Made by a program: the position numbers and the translations under genes
The notes under the pieces: model-generated
Seen by the model: the letters and a program-made list of their open reading frames with translations, nothing else
Databases searched by the model: none
Told to the model about the DNA's origin: nothing
Origin: Myxococcales bacterium
GTDB taxonomy: Bacteria > Myxococcota_A > Polyangia > Haliangiales > Haliangiaceae
Direction of reading: 5' to 3'
DNA: 64,000 bases
NCBI GenBank assembly: GCA_028287135.1
Contig: JAQBQE010000011.1
Coordinates: 1-64,000, forward strand
Part shown: positions 26,685 through 35,095 of the stretch, piece by piece
Position numbering within the stretch: position 1 is the first letter of the stretch
How the letters are laid out: each line of letters begins with the position of its first letter

Positions 26685-26761
26685 TGGGGTGATCAACGGG
26701 GGTCGAACCCGCGACATCCAGGACCACAACCTGGCGCTCTGCCAACTGAGCTATGACCACC
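26685..26761 (-). tRNA. tRNA-His (GTG)
   Basis: A full cloverleaf reads on the minus strand. The acceptor stem GTGGTCA pairs with TGATCAC, the T-loop is TTCGACC, and the anticodon loop TTGTGGT carries GTG at 26725-26727. An extra G is encoded before position 1 and pairs with C73, the identity element of tRNA-His. CCA is encoded at 26685-26687. Confidence 0.96.
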
Positions 26762-26832
26762 GTGAGAGCCGTTTTTCTACATGAACCGCCTGGCGTCCGC
26801 AACGTTCATGGTCGATTGCTCGGCAGTACGTG

Positions 26833-26858
26833 AAATTCCGTATTTTACTACGGATTTA
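26833..26858. promoter_or_regulatory. Imperfect palindrome upstream of cysteine synthase
   Basis: AAATTCCGTA and TACGGATTTA are inverted copies (eight of ten positions match) separated by 6 bases. They lie 56 bp upstream of the cysteine synthase start and about 70 bp upstream of the tRNA-His gene on the other strand. The form and AT-rich arms recall operators of Rrf2-type regulators, which often control cysteine and iron-sulfur genes. That link is inference; it may instead be the tRNA promoter region. Confidence 0.4.
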
Positions 26859-26913
26859 GTTCATCGTTAGGCGCTCCGGACGTTGGTACCTGTTTGTGAC
26901 GTAGCATCACAGC

Positions 26914-27852
26914 GTGATCTACGCGAGCATCACCGAGACCATCGGTAAGACCCCGATCGTCCGGATCCACCGGCTCTCGCCGCCGGGCGTCACGATGTAC
27001 GTGAAGGTCGAGTCCTTCAATCCGGGTGGCTCGGTGAAGGATCGCCTGGCCCTCGCGATCATCACCGACGCCGAGCGGCGAGGGGTGCTGTGTCCCGGGC
27101 AGACCGTGATCGAAGCCACCTCCGGCAACACCGGCATCGCGCTCGCCATGGTGTGCGCAGCGCGGGGCTATCCATTCGTCGCGGTGATGCTGGATAGCTT
27201 CTCGATCGAGCGACGGCTGATCATGCGCGCGTTCGGGGCACGGGTGATCCTCACGCCGGCCGTCGAATGCGCGAGTGGCATGGTCCGCAAGGCGGAGGAG
27301 CTCGCCCGCAAGCACGGCTGGTTCGTCGCTCGTCAGTTCGAGAACCGGGCGAACCCGGCGTTCCATCGCAGCACGACGGGGCCCGAGATCCTTCAGGACT
27401 TCGCGACCGCGCGCCTCGACTACTTCGTCACCGGCTGGGGTACCGGCGGGACGCTGACCGGCACCGGACAGTCGCTGAAGTTCGCGCGACCTGACATCCA
27501 GGTCGTGGCCGCAGAGCCCGCGGAGGCCCAGCTGCTCGCCGGTCACGAGTTCCATCGGCACCAGATCCAGGGCTGGGTGCCAGACCTCATCCCCGAGGTC
27601 CTCGATCGCACGATCTTCGATCGGACGATTCCGATCACGGCCGAACAGGCGGTGGTCAGCGCGCAATCGCTCGCGCGCCACGAAGGCATTTTCGTCGGGA
27701 TCTCGGCGGGGGCCACGTTCGCGGCGGCAAGCCGGGTCGCGCGCGAGGCGCCGGAGGGGTCCGTCCTCCTCGCGATGCTTCCGGATACCGGCGAACGCTA
27801 CCTCTCGTCGATGTTGTTCGAGGGAGTGAATCAGGGCTCCGATCCGGAATGA
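26914..27852 (+). CDS. cysK: Cysteine synthase-like O-acetylserine sulfhydrylase
   Basis: PLP enzyme of 312 residues that makes cysteine from O-acetylserine and sulfide. Lys42 in NPGGSVKDR forms the Schiff base; ATSGNTGIALA is the substrate loop, and GWGTGGTLTG and GISAGA bind the cofactor phosphate and ring. The GTG start is assumed from the length. CysK and CysM cannot be separated with certainty by eye; cystathionine beta-synthase is excluded by the absence of extra domains. The stop overlaps the start of a DMT transporter gene (ATGA). Confidence 0.9.
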   Translation: MIYASITETIGKTPIVRIHRLSPPGVTMYVKVESFNPGGSVKDRLALAIITDAERRGVLCPGQTVIEATSGNTGIALAMVCAARGYPFVAVMLDSFSIERRLIMRAFGARVILTPAVECASGMVRKAEELARKHGWFVARQFENRANPAFHRSTTGPEILQDFATARLDYFVTGWGTGGTLTGTGQSLKFARPDIQVVAAEPAEAQLLAGHEFHRHQIQGWVPDLIPEVLDRTIFDRTIPITAEQAVVSAQSLARHEGIFVGISAGATFAAASRVAREAPEGSVLLAMLPDTGERYLSSMLFEGVNQGSDPE

Positions 27853-28739
27853 CGACCGCCGTCGGAGCACGCTGGTTCCGCCCGAGCCGCGGCATCCTCT
27901 TCATGGCCGCGAGCGCCTTCGCGCTGTCGACGATGACCGTGCTGGTCAAGCTCGCGAGTGCGAGCTTGCCGACGGGACAGATCGTGTTCGTGCGCTCGAC
28001 GGTGATGCTGGCGGTGTCGTGGGCGATGGTGCGACGCGCGGGTGTCTCGCCATGGGGCCACAACAAGCGCGGCCTGATGACGCGTGGACTGGTCGGGTTC
28101 GGCGCGCTCGCCGCGTTCTATGTCTCGGTCGCGCACCTCCCGGTGTCCGAAGCGACCACGCTCCGCAATACGATCCCGCTGTTCACCGCGCTGCTCGCCT
28201 GGTGGATCTTGCGCGAGCGCGTGGGCTGGCCGACCGCGATCGCGATCGCGTGCGGCATCGGTGGCGTGCTGATGATCGCGCATCCCGGTGGGGCGGGCGT
28301 GGATCCGGTCGGCGTCGGCGTCGGGCTCGGTTCGGCCCTGCTCACCGCGCTGGCGTATGTCGGTGTTCGGCAGCTCGCGAGGACCGACCACGCGTCCGTG
28401 ATCGTGTTCTGGTACGTGCTGGTCGGTGCGCCGCTCGCGCTGCCGTGGGCGCTCGCGGTATGGGTCACCCCCTCGCCGACCGAGTGCCTGCTGCTGCTCA
28501 TGATCGGACTGACGACCCAGATCGGGCAGGTGTTGCTGACGATGGGCCTCGCGCTCGAAGGAGCGGGACGGGCCACGGCTGTCGGTTACATCCAGGTCGC
28601 GTTCGCGCTGCTCTGGCAATGGACCGTGTTCGACGACGTACCGACGACCTGGACGATCGCCGGGGCCGCGCTGATCATCGGTGGCACGGTGGTCACCACG
28701 CTCGGCGATCGGGTTACGCGGGGACCGCTGTCTCGCTGA
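27849..28739 (+). CDS. EamA/DMT-family transporter
   Basis: Inner-membrane protein of 296 residues with about ten transmembrane segments in two EamA halves, for example LFMAASAFALSTMTVLVKL in the first half. The conserved block LPVSEATTLRNTIPLFTALLAWWILRE is typical of EamA proteins. Overlap with the cysteine synthase gene suggests export of cysteine or a related metabolite, by analogy with known cysteine exporters of this superfamily; this is inference. Its 3' end overlaps the convergent DUF2238-like gene by 26 bp. Confidence 0.85.
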   Translation: MTTAVGARWFRPSRGILFMAASAFALSTMTVLVKLASASLPTGQIVFVRSTVMLAVSWAMVRRAGVSPWGHNKRGLMTRGLVGFGALAAFYVSVAHLPVSEATTLRNTIPLFTALLAWWILRERVGWPTAIAIACGIGGVLMIAHPGGAGVDPVGVGVGLGSALLTALAYVGVRQLARTDHASVIVFWYVLVGAPLALPWALAVWVTPSPTECLLLLMIGLTTQIGQVLLTMGLALEGAGRATAVGYIQVAFALLWQWTVFDDVPTTWTIAGAALIIGGTVVTTLGDRVTRGPLSR

Positions 28740-29427
28740 TCCGGCCCGGGCGCCGGTGATGGAGGAGCTTCGCGAATCCCTCGATCCGGCGCGCGCTGCG
28801 CTTCGAGTACTTCATCCACAGCGTCCCGACGACCGCCGCGATCGCGCCGCCGATCGAGTCGAGCATCAGGTCGACCATGGTGTCGGGGAACGGGCCGAGC
28901 TGCGGCGAGCCCTGGGTCTCGCGGCCGAGCAACTGGTCGGCGCCGAACTCGGCGATCTCCCACAACGCACCGAGCCCCGCGGTGATCAGGAAGATCATCA
29001 CCGCGTCGATGATCGTGTGGCGCTGCGTGCGTCCCGTGAAGTGCAGGAGGTAGACGAACAGGAACGCGAGCATCGCGATCGCGAACGACGCGCCGAAGTG
29101 CAGCGCCTTGTCGTACCAGGGGATCAGCTCGTAGAGGCCACCGAGCCGGCCGGCGGTGACATCGAGCATCAAGAACATCAGCAGGACGATGTCGAGCTCG
29201 GCCGGCAGCACCGCTCGCCGGGTCCGTGCGATCAGGCCCGGCAGCGAAACCACCACCACGCCGACGAAGCAGAACAGCGCGTAGGGGATGTCGCCCATCA
29301 CGACGTTGACGATCCCGTTGATCACGATCATCGCGCGCATCGTCCACACGACCGCGGTCTCGAGCTTCGAGGGCTCCTCTGCGGGCTGCGCGTTGCGATG
29401 CACGAGCACCAGCAGAGCAACCCGCAT
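28714..29427 (-). CDS. DUF2238/VanZ-like integral membrane protein
   Basis: Membrane protein of 237 residues from ATG 29427 with about six hydrophobic segments. It has the pattern YDKALHFGASFAIAMLAFLFVYLL, then TAGLGALWEIAEFGADQLLG, then DTMVDLMLDSIGGAIAAV. These Lys-His, Trp-Glu and Asp-Asp elements are typical of the YjdF/DUF2238 family. The function is unknown. A longer start at 29481 adds 18 polar residues and lacks support. Convergent overlap with the DMT gene is 26 bp. Confidence 0.75.
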   Translation of the reverse strand: MRVALLVLVHRNAQPAEEPSKLETAVVWTMRAMIVINGIVNVVMGDIPYALFCFVGVVVVSLPGLIARTRRAVLPAELDIVLLMFLMLDVTAGRLGGLYELIPWYDKALHFGASFAIAMLAFLFVYLLHFTGRTQRHTIIDAVMIFLITAGLGALWEIAEFGADQLLGRETQGSPQLGPFPDTMVDLMLDSIGGAIAAVVGTLWMKYSKRSARRIEGFAKLLHHRRPGRISETAVPA

Positions 29428-29535
29428 GCCCGCGCAACTCAGCGAACCGACTCGCCCTGGCCGTGCGGCCACGCTCATCACGCCCTCCGGCGTCAGGCGT
29501 GAAATGGAATGCTCCCCTCACGCGTTGGAGGGCCG

Positions 29536-30402
29536 ATGCGCTGGTTGCCCGCCCTGGTCCTCGTTGCCTGCACTCGCTCCGAAGCACCTGCCCCGCCTGC
29601 CCCCGGCGCACCGGTCCCGGTCGCCTCGCCCCCGACCGCGATCGTCCCGACCGATGCGCCGCCGGACCTCGCACGCGTGTGGCCCGACGGCTGCTTCATG
29701 TTCCGTGATGCGGGCGGGACCGTCCGCGAGAGCGATTCACGACGGTGCGCGGAGCCACGCCGGCCGTACTCGACGTTCAAGATCCCGAACGCGCTGATCG
29801 GCGTCGACGCTGGCGTGCTCGCAGGTCCCGACGCGCCGATGACCTGGGACAAGCAGCGCGTCCCCGACGAGGACTGGTACTTCGACTCGTGGCGCAAGGA
29901 GCACACGCTGCGCTCGGCGATCAAGGTCTCGGCGGTGCCGCACTTTCGCACACTCGCGCTGCTGATCGGCGCCGACCGGATGAAGGCCGGGCTCGCGAAG
30001 CTCGGCTACGGCAACCAGGACATGACCGCCGGGCTCGATGTGTTCTGGCTTCGCGGCGGGCTGCGGATCACGGCGGCACAACAGCTCGCGCTCGTCGAGG
30101 ATCTGGCGCGTGGCAAGCTCGCGGTCTCGGCACCCGCACAGGCGGCGGTCCGCGAGGTGATCGAGCTCGCGCGCTCCGGCGACGCGGTGCTCTACGGCAA
30201 GACCGGCACCGGGCGGACCGAGGACGAGCGCGGCGACTGGCTCGCCTGGCAGGTCGGCTGGGTCGAGCGCGCCGGCGTCATCACACCGTACGCGGTGTGG
30301 TTCGAGGCCAAGGGCAGCGAGGAGATGTCCGCGATCCGAGCCACCCGCGAGGACCGGCTGCGGGGAGCGCTCGATGCGCTGGGCATCTTTCCCAGCACCT
30401 AG
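29536..30402 (+). CDS. Class D (OXA-type) beta-lactamase lipoprotein
   Basis: Serine beta-lactamase of 288 residues, normal for class D. Motifs in order are Ser79-Thr-Phe-Lys82 (STFK), Ser132-Ala-Val (SxV), Tyr158-Gly-Asn (YGN) and Lys222-Thr-Gly (KTG), plus the FWLRGGLRITAAQQ block typical of OXA enzymes. The start at 29536 opens onto a short signal ending in lipobox LVAC, so the enzyme is probably membrane-anchored. No integron, IS or regulator is near, so it looks like a resident chromosomal gene. Spectrum cannot be read from sequence. Confidence 0.92.
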   Translation: MRWLPALVLVACTRSEAPAPPAPGAPVPVASPPTAIVPTDAPPDLARVWPDGCFMFRDAGGTVRESDSRRCAEPRRPYSTFKIPNALIGVDAGVLAGPDAPMTWDKQRVPDEDWYFDSWRKEHTLRSAIKVSAVPHFRTLALLIGADRMKAGLAKLGYGNQDMTAGLDVFWLRGGLRITAAQQLALVEDLARGKLAVSAPAQAAVREVIELARSGDAVLYGKTGTGRTEDERGDWLAWQVGWVERAGVITPYAVWFEAKGSEEMSAIRATREDRLRGALDALGIFPST

Positions 30403-30411
30403 GCCGAGGAG

Positions 30412-31758
30412 CTAGGCCTTCGAGCGGCGCGCGGCCATGATCTTGACGAACGACTTGCTGCGGATCTCCTCGAGCGAGAGCCCGGTCGCGAGCGCCTCCT
30501 CCTCGGTGACCGCGCCGCACGCGATGCCGCGGAGGAAGTAGTTGAGCAGGCCCTGCCCGGTCGCAGCGTCGTCGAACACGTCACCGACCAGGGTCGCCTG
30601 CGCCGCCTTGTCGACGAAGTTCTTCAGCCGCTCCGACGCGGGTGCGAGCCCGTCGAGGAAGAACGCGTAGACCGCGCCGTAGCGGGTCGGCAGCTGGCCG
30701 GGATGGAGATCCCAGCCCTGGTAGAAGCCGTTGACCAGCGAGTGGCGAACGTCGTCGGCGTGCAGCCGCCACGCCGAGAACACGGCGGCCTTGTTCTCGC
30801 GCTTCTGCTCCTCGCTCAGGTCTTTTCCCTTGTGCGGAGGGATCGGCATGATGTTGGTCGCGCCATCGGAGAGCGCCACGCCGGTGCCGGCGAACGACAC
30901 CTTCATCACGTGCTTCGCGAAGTCGCACGCCGGGTGGCGCATCTTCTGGTGCGCCGCGGTGATGTCGCAGTTCGCCGTGTAGTCGTAGGTGCCGAAGTGC
31001 GCGCCGGTCAGGCGGCCCTCCGCAGCACGGTGGAGCCGCGGCAACGCGGTGCGCCCCTCCATGTCGAAGATGCTCTGCGTCGTCTCGACCATGAACTCGA
31101 CCTTGAGCGCGCCGGTGTCGAGCCCGAGCCGATCCTCGAGGATCTCGAACGCCGAGACGAGGGTCTCGACATCGACCTTGCTCATGATCTTCGGCAGCGT
31201 GACGACGAAGTTCTCCGGCAGCTTGCCGCCACTCTTGTCGAGCAGCTCGGTCAGGAAGATGTCGAGCGTGCGCAGCGAGCGGCCGGCGAGCTCGCGGGTC
31301 AGCGGCTTGATCCGGATCCCGATGAACGGCGGCAGCGTGCCCGCAGCCATGCCTGCGGCTACCTGCTGCGCAGCGGCCACCGCGTGGCCATCCTCCTCGT
31401 CATCGGGACGGTTGCCGTAGCCGTCCTCGAAGTCGATCCGGAAGTCCTCGACGGCCTCGCGGCCCAGCTTCTCGCGAACGCGCTCGTAGACCTTCGGTGC
31501 GAGGTCACCCTTGATCCCGATCGCCTCGGCGAACGTCGCCGCATCCGGGGCGTAGGTATCGAGCGACCGGATCGACAGCTCCCCGAGCTTCTTCGCGGTC
31601 TCGGCCGTGAACAGGTGAGCTCCGCCGTAGACGGTGTGCACGGGCTGACGTGCACCGGAGTCACCGGGGTAACGCGTCAGGACGCGCGTCTGCGCCCGGT
31701 GCACGCGATCGAGGGCCTTCGTGAGCTTCTTCTCGGGGAGAGTCGTGCGAACCGTCAT
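30412..31758 (-). CDS. Citrate-lyase/aldolase-like protein (DUF6986-type) in the urate locus
   Basis: Protein of 448 residues with a HpcH/HpaI-like TIM-barrel character. FRIDFEDGYGNRPDDEEDGHA contains a likely metal-binding acid cluster, and GTYDYTANCDITAAHQ and VEFMVETTQSIFD are further conserved blocks. I recall similar proteins beside allantoicase and malate synthase genes in actinobacteria. Its place downstream of uraH suggests that it handles the C2 end of the pathway (glyoxylate or ureidoglycolate), but the reaction is not known. The gap to uraH is 116 bp. Confidence 0.65.
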   Translation of the reverse strand: MTVRTTLPEKKLTKALDRVHRAQTRVLTRYPGDSGARQPVHTVYGGAHLFTAETAKKLGELSIRSLDTYAPDAATFAEAIGIKGDLAPKVYERVREKLGREAVEDFRIDFEDGYGNRPDDEEDGHAVAAAQQVAAGMAAGTLPPFIGIRIKPLTRELAGRSLRTLDIFLTELLDKSGGKLPENFVVTLPKIMSKVDVETLVSAFEILEDRLGLDTGALKVEFMVETTQSIFDMEGRTALPRLHRAAEGRLTGAHFGTYDYTANCDITAAHQKMRHPACDFAKHVMKVSFAGTGVALSDGATNIMPIPPHKGKDLSEEQKRENKAAVFSAWRLHADDVRHSLVNGFYQGWDLHPGQLPTRYGAVYAFFLDGLAPASERLKNFVDKAAQATLVGDVFDDAATGQGLLNYFLRGIACGAVTEEEALATGLSLEEIRSKSFVKIMAARRSKA

Positions 31759-31874
31759 GGTGAGCGGGTTTGTAGCTCAGCTCGGACGACCCGCGCTACC
31801 ATGTGGTCGTGCGTGTCGTGGGTCGACGCGACGATGCAGGCCGGCGTTCAACGGCCACACCCGCAGCGCGCGGG

Positions 31875-32207
31875 TCAGCTCCCGCGATACGTCGAGTAGC
31901 CAAACGGCGAGAGCAGCAGCGGCACGTGGTAGTGCTCCGCGCCCGCATCGACCGTGAACTGGATCTCGACGACCGGGAAGAAGCTCGGGGTTCCGAGACC
32001 CTCGAAGTAGAGCCCGGTCTGGAACCGGATCCGGTAACGCGCGGCGAGCAGCGGCCCCGGCTGGGTCAGGGTCTTGAGCCGGCCATCGTCGTCGGTGATG
32101 CCGGCGCCGATCAGGTGCCAGACGCCGGCATCGGCGCGCTCGAGCTCGATCGCGATGCCCTTGCCGGGTCGGCCTCGTGCGGTGTCGAGAACATGCGTGG
32201 TGATCAT
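31875..32207 (-). CDS. uraH: 5-hydroxyisourate hydrolase (transthyretin-like)
   Basis: Transthyretin-related enzyme of 110 residues that opens the ring of 5-hydroxyisourate (HIU) to OHCU. The N-terminal THVLDTARGRP with its active-site histidine, the central ARYRIRFQTGLYFE and HYHVPLLLSPFGYSTYRGS with the C-terminal YRGS are the family signature. The start overlaps the stop of the allantoicase fusion gene (ATGA). It supplies the substrate for the decarboxylase domain encoded just upstream. Confidence 0.95.
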   Translation of the reverse strand: MITTHVLDTARGRPGKGIAIELERADAGVWHLIGAGITDDDGRLKTLTQPGPLLAARYRIRFQTGLYFEGLGTPSFFPVVEIQFTVDAGAEHYHVPLLLSPFGYSTYRGS

Positions 32208-33730
32208 CCGAGCTCTCCGATCAGCTTGGTCAGACGCAGTCGCGTGATCTTGATCTGCTCCTCGGCGGCGGTGCGCAGCTCGTTGGCCGTCGTCGAGCGG
32301 AGGCGGACGCGGAGATCCGCGAGCATCGAGTCGGCGGTGCGGCCGCTCGCGCACACGATGAAGATGAAGCCGAACTTGGCATCGTACGCGCGATTGGCCT
32401 CGGCGAGATCGGCGAGGGTCTGCGCCGCTGCCGCCGCTGCATGCTTCTGCTCGTCGGTCGACCACGTCACGTCGCCGGTGACCGGCACCTTCGCTTCCCC
32501 GATCTTCGGGTGCGCGGCGAAGGCTTCGCGATGGTCGGCCTCGGACAGCGACCACCACGTTCGTTCAGCCACACGCAGGAGCGCCGGCAGATCCTCGAAC
32601 GGGCCCGCGGCGGTCATCGCCTCGACCCACGCCCGCGAACCGCAGCACCGGCGGAGCACCGTGCGGGCCTCGTCGGCGCCGAGCGCGTTGAGCGCCGCGA
32701 TCCCCATCGAGCTCTCGGGCGCGAGCGTGCCCCACGCCCGCAACCGCGCGACTCCGCCGCACGGATACGACGACAGCCGGAGGTGGGTGACCGGACCGAT
32801 GCGGCGCAGCTCGTCATCGAACACGTGACGGGTGTGGGCCTGCAGCGGCGTCGACAGCATCGTGCGCCAGCCGGTGAGCTCGGCGGCCGCGACGCCGGGC
32901 GCGTGGACGCCCTCGATCGACGCGCGTGCCGGCGCGTTGCCTTTGAAGTGGGAGGTATCGATCAGCAGCCGGTCGACCGTGCCGGCGGCGGCGAGCCGCA
33001 CGATCGCCCAGTCATTGCCGGGTCCGCGCCGGCGCCGGGTCTCCCAGCCATCGGCCATCGACAGCGAGGGACCGGGCTTGATCAGGTTGTTACGCGAGCC
33101 GAAGAACATGTCGCTGCAGGTCTCGACGACCGCGCCGTTCTCGAGCGCCGCGAGGTCGATCGCACCGCCGAGTGCACGCAGCTTCGACCACTCGGGGACC
33201 GCATCGCCGTGAACGCGAAGCCGGGCGACGCCACCATCGGGAAAGATCTCGAGGCGGAGGTGAGTGAACCGCTGAGCGTGATCGACCGCGAACGTGTTCT
33301 TGGTGTCACCCTGCAGCGGCGAGCGCGGCAGGATCTCCGTCCACGTCGCCGTCTCGAGCGCACGCAGATCGAGCGGATCGGCGATCTCGGTCGCGTGGAT
33401 CGCACACGATGCGGGGTAGTTGCCGCGGAAGAACGCGGTGTCGACCACGACACCGCGGATCACGCCGGGCAGCCCGAGCCGGATCAGGCACCAGTCGTGG
33501 ACCGTGCTGTCCTCGCCCGGCGCGACGCCGTCGATCGGACGGAACCGGCGGGTCTCCCAGCCGTCCATCCACTTGCCGCGATCGGTGTACAGGTGGTCCT
33601 TCCACACCGCGGCGGCAGGCTTCAGCAAGTTCTCCTTCTCGGCGAAGAACTCGTCGTTGCACGCGATCGCGGCGCCACCGACGGTTTCGCTCGCGAGATC
33701 CGGAAGGTCGAGAAAGGCAGGCTCGGTCAT
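32204..33730 (-). CDS. Allantoicase-OHCU decarboxylase fusion
   Basis: Two purine-catabolism enzymes in one chain of 508 residues. Residues 1 to about 340 are allantoicase with two repeats, each having MDGWETRRFRP or MADGWETRRRR and a HLRLEIFPDGGVARLRV or HLRLSSYPCGGVARLRA strand. Residues about 345-508 are OHCU decarboxylase (UraD), marked by AFAAHPKIGE with its catalytic histidine and YDAKFGFIFIVCASGR. It makes S-allantoin from OHCU and splits allantoate to ureidoglycolate and urea. Its start overlaps the allantoinase stop and its stop the uraH start. The frame is uninterrupted across the junction, so the fusion is real in this sequence. Confidence 0.92.
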   Translation of the reverse strand: MTEPAFLDLPDLASETVGGAAIACNDEFFAEKENLLKPAAAVWKDHLYTDRGKWMDGWETRRFRPIDGVAPGEDSTVHDWCLIRLGLPGVIRGVVVDTAFFRGNYPASCAIHATEIADPLDLRALETATWTEILPRSPLQGDTKNTFAVDHAQRFTHLRLEIFPDGGVARLRVHGDAVPEWSKLRALGGAIDLAALENGAVVETCSDMFFGSRNNLIKPGPSLSMADGWETRRRRGPGNDWAIVRLAAAGTVDRLLIDTSHFKGNAPARASIEGVHAPGVAAAELTGWRTMLSTPLQAHTRHVFDDELRRIGPVTHLRLSSYPCGGVARLRAWGTLAPESSMGIAALNALGADEARTVLRRCCGSRAWVEAMTAAGPFEDLPALLRVAERTWWSLSEADHREAFAAHPKIGEAKVPVTGDVTWSTDEQKHAAAAAAQTLADLAEANRAYDAKFGFIFIVCASGRTADSMLADLRVRLRSTTANELRTAAEEQIKITRLRLTKLIGELG

Positions 33731-35076
33731 AGCAACGCTCCCAGATCATCCGCGAGCGTCCGGCCCGCTTCGGCAACGCGACGTCCGCGCAGATAGGTCG
33801 CATGAACCGCACCGCGCAGGGTCTCGCCGGCATACGGCGTGACCTTGTGACGGTGATGCACGGTCTCCGGCGTGACCTGTGTGCGGCCGTCCTCGTCGAA
33901 GATCACCAGATCCGCATCGGCACCCGCCACGATCGCGCCCTTCCGTCCTGTGAAGCCGGCGAGCCGCGCAGGGCCCGCACACATCCAGCGCACGATGTCG
34001 GTCAGGTCGTGACCGCGCCGCGACGCCTCGGTCCAGATCACCGGTAACGCGAGCTGCAGGCCGGAGACCCCGCCCCATGCGGACACGAAGTCACCGACCT
34101 CGATCGCCTTGAGCGCGGGGCTGCATGGCGAGTGATCCGAGGCGACGAAGTCGAGCACGCCCTCGGCAAGCGCGGCCCACAGCTCCTCGCGATTGGCCGC
34201 GCTGCGGATCGGCGGTGCGCACTTGAACGGCGTCGCACCGTCGGGAATCGTCTCCGCGGTGAAGTGCAGGTAGTGCGGGCAGGTCTCCGCCGTCAGCGGC
34301 AGCCCGAGTGCCTTGGCCTCACGCAGCAGCGGAATCGCGTGCGCCGCCGAGTGATGAACGATGTGCGTGCGCGCGCCGGTCGCCCGGCACAGGCCGGTGA
34401 CCATCGCGATCGCTTGCTCCTCGGCGCTCTCCGGTCGCGACGCCAGGTACGTGGCGTACTTGCGCGGATCGGCGTTCGCGAGCTGCAGCGTCGCCGCGTC
34501 GATCGGGCCCGCGACCTCGGCATGGACGAGCAGCGGCACGCCGAGCCCCGCGAGGATCTGCATCGCCGGGGTCAGCTCGCGCTCGCCGACCCAGCCGAAC
34601 TCCTCGACGCCGGAATCGATCAGGAAGCACTTGAAGCCGCGAACTCCGTCGGTGACGAGGCCCGCGAGCTCGCTCGCATTGCCGGGCACGACGCCACCCC
34701 AGAAGCCGACATCGACCGCGCACTGGCCGCGCGCGGCGGCGCGCTTGGCCGCGAACGCCTCGCGCGTGGTGGTCGGCGGGATCGAGTTGAGCGGCATGTC
34801 GACGAGCGTGGTCACCCCGCCGATCGCCGCCGCGCGGGTCGCGGTCGCAAACCCCTCCCACTCGGCGCGACCGGGCTCGTTGAGGTGGACGTGGGTGTCC
34901 ACGATCCCGGGCATCACCGCGAGCTCGCCGGCGTCCTCGAGCGTGGCGCGCGCGGGAACGTCATCCCACGCAGCGACGCGCTCGATCGTTCCGCCTCGCA
35001 CGTGGATCGCGGCAGGGGCGATCCCACTCGCGGTGACGACGCGCTGCGATCGCACGACCAGGAGCTGCTCGGACAT
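33727..35076 (-). CDS. allB: Allantoinase
   Basis: Zinc amidohydrolase of 449 residues that converts allantoin to allantoate. MPGIVDTHVHLNEPGRAEWEGF gives the first metal-binding HxH pair, GVRGFKCFLIDSG the bridging lysine, and VHAEVAG, HIVHHSA and SDHSPC the remaining ligands. It is first in a minus-strand operon with the allantoicase-UraD fusion and uraH, with 4-bp overlaps throughout. TATACT lies 11 bases upstream of the ATG and could be a -10 element. Confidence 0.93.
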   Translation of the reverse strand: MSEQLLVVRSQRVVTASGIAPAAIHVRGGTIERVAAWDDVPARATLEDAGELAVMPGIVDTHVHLNEPGRAEWEGFATATRAAAIGGVTTLVDMPLNSIPPTTTREAFAAKRAAARGQCAVDVGFWGGVVPGNASELAGLVTDGVRGFKCFLIDSGVEEFGWVGERELTPAMQILAGLGVPLLVHAEVAGPIDAATLQLANADPRKYATYLASRPESAEEQAIAMVTGLCRATGARTHIVHHSAAHAIPLLREAKALGLPLTAETCPHYLHFTAETIPDGATPFKCAPPIRSAANREELWAALAEGVLDFVASDHSPCSPALKAIEVGDFVSAWGGVSGLQLALPVIWTEASRRGHDLTDIVRWMCAGPARLAGFTGRKGAIVAGADADLVIFDEDGRTQVTPETVHHRHKVTPYAGETLRGAVHATYLRGRRVAEAGRTLADDLGALL

Positions 35077-35095
35077 CGCCGCGCAGTATAGAGCG

